Assembly: GCA_936440205.1 (NCBI GenBank)
Contig: OW387148.1
Span: 42,071,003 to 42,135,002 of the forward strand
DNA: 64,000 nt
Direction of reading: 5' to 3'
Origin: Lepidonotus clava
Lineage: Eukaryota > Annelida > Polychaeta > Phyllodocida > Polynoidae
Shown: one piece after another, positions 54,679 through 64,000 of the stretch
Layout of the letters: the number at the start of each line of letters is the position of its first letter
Numbering within the stretch: the first letter of the stretch is position 1
Made by a program: the position numbers and the translations under genes
The notes under the pieces: model-generated
Told to the model about the DNA's origin: nothing
The model's database searches: none
Seen by the model: the letters and a program-made list of their open reading frames with translations, nothing else

Positions 54679-55642
54679 GTTTCACACCCAAATAGTTAAA
54701 GTCACTTACATACTGTAAGATTTCCTCTCCAATACATGCATTAATTTTTTTAGTATTCTTTAACATATTTCTAGTTCCAAATACCATCATTTTAGTTTTC
54801 TTAATATTTACAGTCAGGTGGTTTGTATCACACCATTTTTTCAAAAATATTAGGTCTTTCACAACATTTCCATGCGCTTCAAGTTCAAATGTATTAGTGG
54901 AATAGATGATGGTATCATCCGCATACAATTTCACCTTGGTATTTCGCAGACAGAGTTCCAGATCATTTATATACATCAGGAAAAGTGTGGGTCCTAAGAT
55001 AGAACCCTGGGGAACACCACAAGAGATTGTTCTGAAATTTGATTTCAAACCATTTACAAATATACACTGTTGTCTATTTATCAAATAACTTTCAAACCAT
55101 TTAATCATTTCCACAGATATTCCAAAATTAAATAATTTGTTTATTAGTAGAGTATGGTTTACCGTGTCAAAAGCTTTCCTCAGATCTATGAATGATGCAA
55201 CAGTGTATTCTTTATCGTTTAACCCCAGGGCTATATCATACGTGAATTCAGCAACTGTATTTATTGTTGATCTATTTTTCCTGAATCCACCCTGATGTTC
55301 TGATAAAAGTAAATTGTCTTCCAAAAATTTGCTCAATTTATTATGCACAATGCGTTCTATAATTTTACCTGGAAGAGGAAGCAGAGATACAGGTCTCAGA
55401 TTATTTACATCCAAAGAGTTACCTTCCTTCTGCAAGGGAATCACTGTCGCGCATTTCCATTTATCAGGAAAAACACTATACATCAAAGAACAATTCATCA
55501 GATAAGTAATATGAGTTGGGATCACAGAGAAGGCATCCTTTATGATCCTGGAGGATAGACCATCAATAGCAGATGATTTGTAAATATCGTTTTTATTCAC
55601 TATTTCAACCACCTCATCAACTGTTGTTCTAAAGTTGTTCAT
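54554..55642 (-). pseudogene. LINE reverse transcriptase, main part
   Basis: Motifs in order: NNLRPVSLLPLPGKIIERIV, GGFRKNRSTINT, FIDLRKAFDTVNH, GVPQGSILGPTLF, KLYADDTIIY and YLGVKLDCGL. It breaks into another frame at about 54650. Starts mid-protein as an ORF only because the region upstream carries a stop. Confidence 0.85.
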
Positions 55643-56027
55643 GTACGATCTGGGAACTGAATGAGTTCTAGTTGTATCTAATCTCTCATGTATTTTAGAA
55701 TCAAGGTTTTTACCTATAGAAGTGAAGAACTCATTTATTTATTCAGCTGTATCTCCTTCTGGGATCAGGATATTTGTAATTTGATCTTCTAATTTAATTG
55801 AGCTTCGACCACTATTTTTTGGTAAAATATAATTTATTTTTTCCCAGAATTTCTTGTTGGAAATGTTATCATCATCTAATTCATTTTGAATAAAATTTCT
55901 TTTAGCTCTCCTGATTTCTACTTCACCATCAACGTAACCTAACTGTTACTTGTCATCTCAGTATGTAACAGACTGACTACATCTATAGTACTGGTACATC
56001 ACAACTTCGCTGGGGTGGCATCGCTAA

Positions 56028-56322
56028 AGGGCCATACCCACTAAGTGATTTTACGGTCGCTGGGCGATGGTAAACTGGAATAATGGCCGTTGTTGTCGCC
56101 GGCGATGGTAATCGCTGACAAGTTTGATAGTTCCCTGGTGATTTTCCCGGTGATTTTCCCAGTGATCCTGTTGTCCGTCGCCAGGCGCCAAGAATACACA
56201 CCATACCGACAGGGAATCACCTGGCGATTATGATTGCCCCGCAGCTGGGGACCGCTGATTATGTCACCAGCACTCGTCGCTGGTCGCCAGTCGCCGGTAA
56301 AATCGCCTAGTGGGTATGGGTC
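56028..56322. mobile_element. TTAA-type MITE, GGCCATACCCACT family, copy 4
   Basis: GGGCCATACCCACTAAGTGA at left, GCCTAGTGGGTATGGGTC at right, CTAA and TTAC at the flanks. The interior repeats GTCGC, CGGTGATTTTCCC and GGCGA words. Confidence 0.75.
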
Positions 56323-56379
56323 TTACGAGTCTGAAATATTTGAAAATGTGTGCACATATACTGACACATTGGCTCTGAT

Positions 56380-56880
56380 GAGCATCTCCCTGTGTGGTGG
56401 GCATCACCAACAACAGGTGGCAGCACAGTCCCTCCTTGCATAGAGCTGGGGGGCCAGTTTTGATTAAGGAGTAACCCATGGCCAGGCAAGCAGAACTGTA
56501 GCAAGCACATTCTATGAGCATACGTTTTTAGTCAGTCTGTTTGCTGGTCAATTTTCACATAACAGTTACATCACTTGATGTTAGAGGTTGAGACTCAAAG
56601 ACACAGTGTTACAATAACACTATACTATGATGAAGTTGATACCTTACCAATAGAGAATGTTGTAATATTTTGTGCATGAAGCAATAAAACCAGAATGTTG
56701 TAATAACATCACAATGCAAAGTCACAATATTAGGTTCTAAAGATATTATTGGATGTCATCAAAATAACATAACAAGAACCAAATCAGAATCAAATAGAAT
56801 GTCACTGCAAAGTTATATTAACATTACATTCTTGCCTGGGAAAAGCGCTGTGTGAACATTGACAAGAATAAATAATGTAA
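56380..56880. repeat. Dispersed repeat interrupted by a MITE
   Basis: GCATCTCCCTGTGTGGTGGG, CAGGTGGCAGCACAGTCCCT and, after the MITE, CTGTGTGAACATTGACAAGA match the uninterrupted copy at 38320-38480. Confidence 0.65.
56475..56840. mobile_element. CCCAGGCAAGAA-family MITE, copy E
   Basis: GCCAGGCAAGCAGAAC at left, ACATTCTTGCCTGGG at right, about 360 bp, the same size as copies A and D. Comparison with 38.4 kb indicates an insertion near GTAA. Confidence 0.7.
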
Positions 56881-58105
56881 AGGCAGCATTCCACATACTG
56901 AGGTCATAGTGAGGTCAAAAGTAGAAACGTAATACATCATTAGAAAGGTCAGATGATTCTCTTTCAAATGATATATAACATGCAAGGATTAATGCCATGT
57001 TCTCAAAGAAAATCAACCAAATGCCAAAATAGACAGCATCAAAATTGGTATGTGGAATACAGCCTTAAATGTATTAGATGCTGTTCACCTAGATGCCACC
57101 TGGTGGGTTATCAGAGAACTAAAATCTGCATTTTTGGAGTGTGTACATCCAAATTAAATGAATATATTGATAAGGGAACTTTAATTAACAATAATTGCAT
57201 ATTTTAAAGTAGCTGCTCACCTCTGTATTTCAACAATTTTCATTGTAACTTTTCTTAGAAATGGTCAATATCTAAATAGCTTAAGCTAGTTTTACCTTGC
57301 TACCTATAGTAAGTAGCTACCAAGTTTGATAAGGATATTGTTGGTAGTTTGTTTACTGTGGGGGAATATGTCATTTTTCCCATTGAAATCAATGGTAAAG
57401 GGTTATTTTCTTTATTATGTAGGCCTAATAACTTTTTTCACAAACAGTGAAAAATGAAAATGTTGATTGCTATGGCCTTTTCATGACCTAGCCTTTGCTG
57501 ACAAAAGTTATCTAAGATATATTATGGCTGACGTTATATAAGGGCATGATTCAAGAGCTAGGGGAGCAGACTACACCAACCTTTGAGAAGTACAGGTGGG
57601 AGGAATAGTTAACTAGGGGGAATGTGGGTTATATCGCGCACCTAATGCGCGATATAACAACATGAGTAAATGCTGCAGAAGTAAATGAACTCCAAGATAA
57701 TATTTCTGGTGTGATAGGAGAAAAAAACGGCATCCAGGAAAGGAATTACATTTCCTAAATGCTATGTAACCCATTTCAACTTGTGTTGATATATATAAAT
57801 GTGAGTAAGTTGGTGTACAAATATATAGTACAAGCGTGGAAATTGTCATTTTTAAAGGTGAGATCCTGTTCACATGAATAAAAACCAATGGGTTGTTGTT
57901 GTATCGTGCATGTAAGCATTGTATTGCGGATTTTACAAACCTATTTTTGATAGTAAAATATTAAATGATTTAATGTGAAATTCCAAATCAAATATTGCAG
58001 TATTACGCCAAGAGTTGGAATTCAATTATAACAAAAGATATTAGCAAAAAATATCAAGTCGCGGACTCCGGCAGAGCTTGGGGAGCAATGCTTCCGGTGT
58101 GTTGA
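56881..58105. other. Intergenic
   Basis: No gene. At 57628-57658 there is an exact hairpin (GTTATATCGCGCA, 5-nt loop, complement). Confidence 0.4.
57628..57658. repeat. Perfect 13-bp hairpin
   Basis: GTTATATCGCGCA, loop of 5, TGCGCGATATAAC. Function unknown. Confidence 0.85.
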
Positions 58106-58109
58106 CAAG

Positions 58110-58525
58110 CCTTTTTAGCTCTTGCTGCCTCATTGGGCTGCTTGGTGGACACTTTAGTAACAACTTACCCCACCTGGTGCCTTGTCCTTATAATTTATTC
58201 ATACCCTGTCTCACCCCGGTGCGACCCGGGTGGGCTGGCTGCTGCTCCCCTCTACATGTCTCCCAGTGGCAACAACTGGGTTATCAAAGACTCCTAGAGA
58301 GTCACCGGCTGTTGTGTGTGTGGCCCTGTCTATGGGACCATGCACATTAAAGAACACCTACCTCGGTAAATGTGTAGGGGTATGGTCTCTATCTTCTCAT
58401 AGATTCGTTCATTCCATAGATACGATCATCAAAGACAGAATTGTCAAATCCTGTTCTCGCCGTGATATGACCTTAGATGTTGCTACGGCGTTAAACCCCA
58501 ATAACCAACCAACCAACCGGTGTGG
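58110..58525 (+). repeat. SINE-like repeat
   Basis: Contains CCATGCACATTAAAGAACAC and ends GTTAAACCCCAATAACCAAC followed by a CCAA microsatellite, a layout found in many marine invertebrate SINEs (conserved ATTAAAGA core, GTTAAAC tail). I do not recognise the head. The plus-strand open frames through it are not convincing proteins. Confidence 0.5.
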
Positions 58526-58989
58526 CCCTGTGCCTGGAACCCCTGTCCCCCCGGCCCGGCTCATTACACCGCCTGCCATGAGGAAGCAAGCGGTATTACG
58601 GTCCTCGAAAGATGTAGCTCATTGTGAACTATACATAGTTGGATTGTAACTGATGTTGTCAGAGTAAAAGAGAATGAAGGTATGTCATGTACGGAACACG
58701 ATGAGACTATCTATGTGTATCTTTAGTGGATGTAATAAACTTTACCTCGTCAAGTGAGTGTTCTTTGTGTGGATATGAGCCTCCATACACAGAGTCTCTA
58801 TCAATAGCAGGATTCACTTGATATGCACGGATACCGATAATGATTTCATAGCATATAACAATAGATGAAACCCTGCAATGTCCTGGAAAGGGAGGGTACC
58901 CATATTAAGAAAAAAGTCCTAGTGACCTCCCCCCATGGTATCAATTTTATATTAGAAAAAATAATGTTTACTTTGTGTTGTTTTATAAA

Positions 58990-59088
58990 ATCATATATAT
59001 ATATATATATATATATAGTTTCTGAAGTAATAACTAGAGGTTGTAATCTTAAAACAATATATATATATATATATATATATTGTTTTAA
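58990..59088. repeat. (AT)n tracts, one inside a palindrome
   Basis: A (TA)n run at 58994-59018 and another at 59057-59080, the second enclosed by TTAAAACAAT and ATTGTTTTAA, making a 40-bp perfect palindrome at 59049-59088. Confidence 0.85.
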
Positions 59089-59856
59089 CCTTTGACCAGG
59101 AAAGGTATATGCCCATCTGAAAGATATCTGATAACCCTGCTAATGTAATTAGGTTCAGTCTATTTATGTTGGTACCTACTTATGAACCTTTGACTTTGAA
59201 AACAAATTGCTTTGAATATAGTCAGTTTTAAAAAAAAATCATATTCCTCAATCATATCACAAAGTACTAATCCTGACTGATAGACACATTAAAAAAAACA
59301 GGTATCAAGCTGAAGTACCATAATATTAATCAAGTCACACTATGCTACATTGCAAACCTGGTCTTTACAGTTATTACCTATATGGCTTACACGTGTCTAT
59401 CTAGTCATATAGATTCTATTTGTCCTATTCATTTTTATTAGAATCGACTTTATTGATCTTCCACCTGCCACCACTTTATAACAAAAGAATATAATATAGT
59501 CCATAAAGTGTCCCGACTGAGCTGGCCCAGTATGTATGCTGAAAACATGGATCTGGTTTTTCATCTGCCTAAAAAGAACACGGCCTGAGAAGGTAGTTGG
59601 TTATGGATGAAATACGATCAATGAAAAATTCTTGATGGGGGGCTTTGGATGCTGCATGTTGAATTTAAGAAAATGGCAATGTCATCATGTCAAATTCTAT
59701 TTGAGAAATGACCATATTGCTCTGTCAAATTTCAAAAATTGCAATGTCCCCTGTCACAAATTCTAAAAAATCCCATGTCACATGTCATTAGGCCCCAAAA
59801 GTCCCCATGTAAAAGTCAAATTGAGGGGTCTAGGGCTATATTCTTGCTGGATGTTA
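59089..59856. other. Intergenic
   Basis: No gene or clear element is seen. Confidence 0.4.
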
Positions 59857-60493
59857 CCCAGCCAAGATGTGACATAATGGTCACGTTATGCAACCATACT
59901 TTTTTGGTTTGTCTGTTACTTACTAAAATGTCAAGTAACTGTTACATTATTTTTCTGTGAGGTTGAGACCTAACCAAAACAGATCGTTATCATAACATTC
60001 TCCTGAGGTTAGGTCGAGATCAAATCAAAATAGAATGTCATCATGACATTCTGATTAGGTGAGGTCTAGACCTGACTTAAACAGAACTTTGTTGTGACCT
60101 CCTGACCAGGGATTCTTACCTTACTTAAACAGAACATTATTGTGATGTTCTGATTACATCAGGTCTTAACTTTACCTAAACAGAAAGTTACTGTAACCAT
60201 CTTATTAGGTTAGACGTCACCCTAACCTAAACAGAATGTTATTGTGACATCCTCATTCAGTGAGGTAACAATCACACCTAAACAGAATGTTATTCTGACA
60301 TTTTTATTAAGTCTCAGCCTCATAAATAACGTTACAAGAACGTTGTCAAAATGTCACAATGTCACGTCGCAACAGTTGGTTGCATAATTGGGAGTCATCA
60401 AAAGAACGTCACTGTAACCTAACAGTGTAACGTAACAAGAATCAAGCCAGAATGTTGCTGCAACGTTATTAGAACGTCATATCCTTGGCTGCG
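59857..60493. mobile_element. CCCAGGCAAGAA-family MITE, copy F
   Basis: Left CCCAGCCAAGATGTGACATA, right GAACGTCATATCCTTGGCTG, TA at both flanks (59855-59856, 60494-60495). The interior repeats AACAGAATGTTATTGTGACA and GGTNNNNACC words about every 60 bp. Confidence 0.75.
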
Positions 60494-60639
60494 TATTAAC
60501 TTAAATGGCCCTAGTCAATCATTATTGCTTCTGTAATACAGCCAACAGGCAGTCTGTTCTGCTTTGATTTATCTCTGCTGCTTTTTTGCAGTCTGACAAC
60601 TTGAGCAGCTGAGTCATGATCCTGGGACCCCCACTGGGA

Positions 60640-60712
60640 CCCCTGCTGAGACCCCCCACTCTATATGCAGCATGTGCTCTACCATTGAGCTATTGAGGCT
60701 TATGACCAGATA
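60640..60712 (-). repeat. tRNA-like segment
   Basis: On the minus strand AGCTCAATGGTAGAGCACAT matches a tRNA D-arm/A-box, but no good T-arm or acceptor stem follows (GGGGGGTCTCAG instead). Probably a SINE head or tRNA relic. Confidence 0.4.
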
Positions 60713-60728
60713 TAGACTGCCCACTGTT

Positions 60729-61665
60729 TCATAATAAAGTTTTTACTGCTATGTGAGTTTTGCGTTTCATAAAGTTACAATCACCATGCATTTTGGTCAT
60801 CGTAGCTTCTTGAGTTTTGGTTTTTGCCTGCATGATTCTGGGTCCATTTACTAGACCCAACGAATTTAGGCTTTTCCAGAATTTCTTAGGAACTATCCTA
60901 TATTTATTAAGCTGTAGGGCGTTCCAATGTAATCTTAAGACAATCATCCTATCCTAAATTTTGCCATAAAATCATCCTAAGATATTTTGGTCACAATGTC
61001 ATTCTTCCTTTGTACTAAGATAAGAAACCCATTTACTAAGATAAGTGCTTTAAATCTAGTTTAATTTTAGCTCCAAAGTTGGCTCGCTTATCACATCATA
61101 TGATATTATAAGACTAAGGTGGCCACATTGGAACCAACATATCTTAGGATCTAAGAGTGAATCCTAGGATCACATTGGAACACCCCCCCCCCCCCCCAGT
61201 GTTCCTTAAGACAATCAGATCTAGCACATCTGTCAGATACATTTACTAAATTTCTAATTCGTCTCATGATGATCTTATCCTCTTCATTTTTCGATTTAAA
61301 AAAAACAACCTAGCAGCTCTGTCGCTGTCCTTCATTAAAGAAATCAAATAGTTTGATAACCGCTGGGGCTTGCTTTGTTTTAATAATATCAAGTACACAA
61401 ATAATCTTATCAACAATGTTCCTCATATAATATCAATATCATCAGTATTCCAAGGTGGTCCTGTGTGTCCCATCAAATTTATTCAGTTCGTCAGTCAATG
61501 AGTCGATAGAGAGGTGTTTGTAGCTTCTACCTTTGAAATTTTCACAGTTTTTGTTAGTGTTCTTAACTTGTTTACCATTAAAGTATATTGGTACATGGTC
61601 ACTAATGTTGTTGTGTGTTATTCCATATATCATATCATACAAAAGAACAAAATCATACAATTGAT
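60729..61665 (-). pseudogene. LINE relic (EN end and EN-RT linker) split by a MITE
   Basis: Right part 61660-61442 reads ISDHVPIYFNGK then NFKGRSYKHLSIDSL, the end of an endonuclease and the linker. After several breaks, the left part 60947-60729 reads PKKFWKSLNSLGLVNGP, the pre-RT region. The MITE at 60917-61185 lies between them. Old and non-functional. Confidence 0.65.
60917..61185. mobile_element. MITE inserted in the LINE relic
   Basis: GGGCGTTCCAATGTAATCTT at left and GGATCACATTGGAACACCC at right are inverted; AAGACAATCATCCTA and its relatives repeat inside. A C-tract follows the right end. Confidence 0.65.
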
Positions 61666-61889
61666 TCTTTAGAAATTATTGAACAGATTCATAGCTATCG
61701 TAGGCAACAACGAACTGTTGAGATCTAGTTTGTTTATATGCCTAACAGAACTTCAATATACAAACTGTATTGTTATGAACTCAGATATGTTCTATGCATT
61801 TTTGGGGGGAGGTTTACTTATCTGGTGCCCTTTGAAGTATTGGTAGTAACACATCTCATTTAGTAGTTCCCACGTAAAAAGGGCTTATT

Positions 61890-61975
61890 TTATAGATTGA
61901 AAGATCAGGTAGGGCAGGTGGGGGTCATAGGGAAGGTGGGGGTGAGGGGGAGGGGGGGGGAGGGTTAAGGTAGGA
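61890..61975. repeat. G-rich simple sequence
   Basis: GGTGGGGGTGAGGGGGAGGG-type purine tract. The proline-rich minus frame over it is a repeat artefact. Confidence 0.6.
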
Positions 61976-62089
61976 GTAGATAGCAGAAAACAGTCTGAAT
62001 GGAGGCAACGCGAACGCTTCTTGAAAACAGCCGTGGTTGTAGTTTCAGGTCCATTCTTTGATACTACTTCCAGTTTCACATCCTTATAG

Positions 62090-62195
62090 CCGAGTCAGCC
62101 CAACTGCCCAGGTACCAGTCAGTACACCATTCCCTAGGCAGACGCCACCCCGACACCATCCCCATACACACCAGGAGAAGACATTCTGACTGACT
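62090..62195 (+). promoter_or_regulatory. Conserved 5' flank of the second GIMAP copy
   Basis: Aligns with 43240-43346 nearly base for base. It fixes the orientation and extent of the duplication on the left side. Confidence 0.5.
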
Positions 62196-62297
62196 ATGGC
62201 CTCCTCCTCCTCCTACCCGGGACTGACCGCAGAGAGGGTCCAACAGTTACTGGAGGACGAATTCACACCTGCCCAGATTGACAAGGTCCACAATCGG
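62196..62297 (+). CDS. First exon of a second GIMAP-like gene (runs off right edge)
   Basis: 34 codons, donor GTGAGT in phase 0. MASSSSYPGLTAERVQQLLE then DEFTPAQIDKVHNR, near-identical to exon 1 at 43347. Intron 1 is similar too (62310-62430 versus 43770-43890). If spacing is kept, exon 2 would lie about 2.5 kb downstream, outside the window, so whether the copy is whole cannot be judged. Confidence 0.75.
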
Positions 62298-62491
62298 GTG
62301 AGTAAAAAGCTAGCATGGGGCAGTGGGGAGCCCAAGTTTGGCCTGGGGGATGTACTGATTATTAGCTATTAAAATGTATTATTCAAGTTTTGACAATATT
62401 TCTGAATATTGCAATTTTCCTTTAGTTTCCATTTTCTTTGGCATATTACTAAAGTACATAAAAAACCATATGCCAGCAAAATAATCCCGGG

Positions 62492-62632
62492 CAGTGGCAG
62501 ATGCAGCTTTTAGAAAAGGTGGGGGCACACTGAAATAAAGGGAGGGGGAGTGGCCCCCTATTTCCAAAATTTTGGATCAAAACATCTAAGTTTGACAAAA
62601 AAAAAACAGGGACGCATCCAGGAATTCTCCCC
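62492..62632. mobile_element. CAGTGGCGGAT-family copy in intron 1 of the second GIMAP
   Basis: GGCAGTGGCAGATGCAGCTTTT, shortened here to its key part CAGTGGCAGATGCAG, and AAAAGGTGGGGG at left; ACAGGGACGCATCCAGG at right. Not at the same place as the copies in the first gene's intron 1. Confidence 0.55.
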
Positions 62633-62633
62633 A

Positions 62634-62970
62634 CCACGGATAGCAGGTATCCTATGTTTTACCTGCAGACTATCCCAAATTACAGTGCATCTTGGGTAAT
62701 ATGTCGACAAAACACAAGGCTTTACTATAGACATTTTCATTAATCATGGCCTAATTTGTGGTATAATATCATTGAAAATTATAATTGACTATTTTTCATT
62801 TTGTGTCAGTATGTCTTTACTATTTCCTAAAGTGGTTTGAATATTCATTCATTATAAAGAGATATATAGTCAATTTTGGTATATTTTCTCTATATTTCCC
62901 TGCCTTTTGTAGACAAAATTAGGCCAAATTAACCTGCAGGTCCCTAAAATATTGAAAATCATCCTTCCTT
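62634..62970. mobile_element. Palindromic MITE with ATTCTCC..CCTGCAGG ends, copy 2
   Basis: ATTCTCCCCACCACGGATAG and TTTTACCTGCAG at left, AATTAACCTGCAGGTCCCTA at right; TATGTCGACAAAAC and GTAGACAAAATTAGG inside match 51668-52027. Confidence 0.7.
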
Positions 62971-64000
62971 TGTATTAAGATAAGACAAAAAAAAAAGGTT
63001 TTGATCATAGGTAATCATAGTCTCATAGGTTTTTGACATAGGTAAAAAACAAAAATAGGGTAGGTAGGTCGATGTTTTTTTCATCTTTTTTTCACATTTT
63101 TTTCTAAACTTAAACAAATAGACTCACGCATTCTTGAAAATTTATAAACCATTCCAGCTTCGCTCTGCAACAATTTCTAGCATCTGAAAAAACATTACTC
63201 GATCAATTATATTGCACAAAGGTACCTAGCAAAAACACCTTGCACATATAATCAGTAGTACGTAAGTGAGATAAAGAAACAGTCACCAGATCAAAGAAGA
63301 TACATCATAAAAGGTATTCGGAATTATACAAATTACTGCAGTACATAATGTAAACACAACAGGGACTTCTGGTAGGTGTAATATACCTGTTCAGTTAAGG
63401 CAGACAGGCTACACCTCTCAGTGAGCAGCACTGCTTGGGAGAAAATCAATAATCAGACCAATATATATATATATGGGAATCTGTGGTTAAGCAGACATCT
63501 GGTGACTAGTGACGAAACTATTGCATGTTGCATGACTGCACGAAGTCGGGTGGACTCTACAGAAGAAGCTTGCTTTCTAGCAGTGTTGTTGTGAACCTAG
63601 AATTAAGACAGGCTGTGGCAACACCGGCAATTGTATGCAATTGATATATCCACTAACAAACTTGACTCTCAACCAAGTGCTGTCTGCATTATGGATATGA
63701 GTGCCCATTTTGTGGATCAGTCTACTACTTGACTAGCAAGAATAAAAAACGTTCAACTAAGGCGTAGGTCTGACCAAATACTCCATAAAAGTGTCTTCTT
63801 TAATTTATGTGATGCTTCACATGTGAAAATGATTAGATGCATCAATATATCATTTTGTACGAAACAAGGGACAGGTTGCTACACAACACCTACAAAACTG
63901 TGCAGTTGCAGCCGTCATTTTGTCAAATTTGTCAAATTAGTCACAGTTTGCCATTTTATTATATTGTATGATGTGTAAATATATGGAACATGATTCATTT
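62971..64000. other. Right edge, intron 1 of the second GIMAP
   Basis: No exon recognised. A short (AT)n tract lies at 63462-63474. Confidence 0.4.

Larger units (their letters stand above)
53701..55935 (-). mobile_element. 5'-truncated LINE with long poly(A) tail
   Basis: On the minus strand the element ends in an A-tract of about 30 bases (T-run at 53702-53731), preceded by roughly 370 bp of 3' UTR. The RT is open over 55642-54554; a frame change near 54650 puts the C-terminus at 54678-54109, and at least one stop interrupts the linker near 55737. The EN domain is missing. RT type is CR1/Jockey-like, different from the 33-kb LINE. Confidence 0.85.

Noticed and set aside
58078-58649. Two overlapping open frames
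   Set aside because: They cover a SINE-like repeat with a GTTAAACCCC tail; no protein family recognised.
60640-60712. tRNA gene on the minus strand
   Set aside because: Only the D-arm region fits; T-arm and acceptor stem are missing.
1-64000. CRISPR arrays, bacterial operons, rRNA genes
   Set aside because: No regular repeat-spacer pattern and no rRNA likeness; the sequence is eukaryotic with spliced genes.

Overview
The window is animal nuclear DNA: split genes with GT-AG introns, AT-rich introns, LINEs with apurinic endonuclease plus reverse transcriptase, several MITE families and many microsatellites. Gene content (C-type-lectin/sushi mosaic protein, AIG1/GIMAP GTPases) and repeat style suggest a marine invertebrate, deuterostome or lophotrochozoan; the species cannot be fixed from the sequence alone.

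Left part (1-28,733, minus strand): one large gene that starts at 28,733 with a signal-peptide exon and runs off the left edge. I assembled 17 exons by eye; every junction is GT-AG and every phase fits, giving 920 codons without a stop. The order is signal peptide, then five repeats of [C-type-lectin-like domain (CTLD) + CCP/sushi-like domain]. Each two-domain unit is flanked by phase-1 introns, so units can duplicate without breaking the frame. The CTLDs keep the outer disulphide but lack the inner one and the sugar/calcium motifs. The introns are packed with minisatellites and MITEs, two of which sit next to splice donors.

Middle (28.9-43.2 kb): non-genic. It holds several MITEs, a near-complete CR1/Jockey-type LINE (33.1-36.0 kb, minus, EN and RT frames offset once), a GC-rich MITE, and a dense cluster (38-44.7 kb) of short C-tract/G-tract elements with termini like CAGTGGCGGAT.

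Right part (43.3-64 kb, plus strand): a complete eight-exon GIMAP/IAN-like GTPase gene (43,347-50,811, 401 codons, all phases fit) with P-loop, DTPG switch and AIG1 box, a divergent G4 motif and a hydrophobic C-terminus. A second copy begins at 62,196 with conserved 5' flank, first exon and intron 1, and leaves the window on the right. Between them lie a 5'-truncated LINE with a long poly(A) tail (53.7-55.9 kb), MITEs, a SINE-like repeat and a LINE relic interrupted by a MITE (60.7-61.7 kb).

Both gene types are of families often tied to innate immunity in other animals, but nothing in the sequence shows that they act together.
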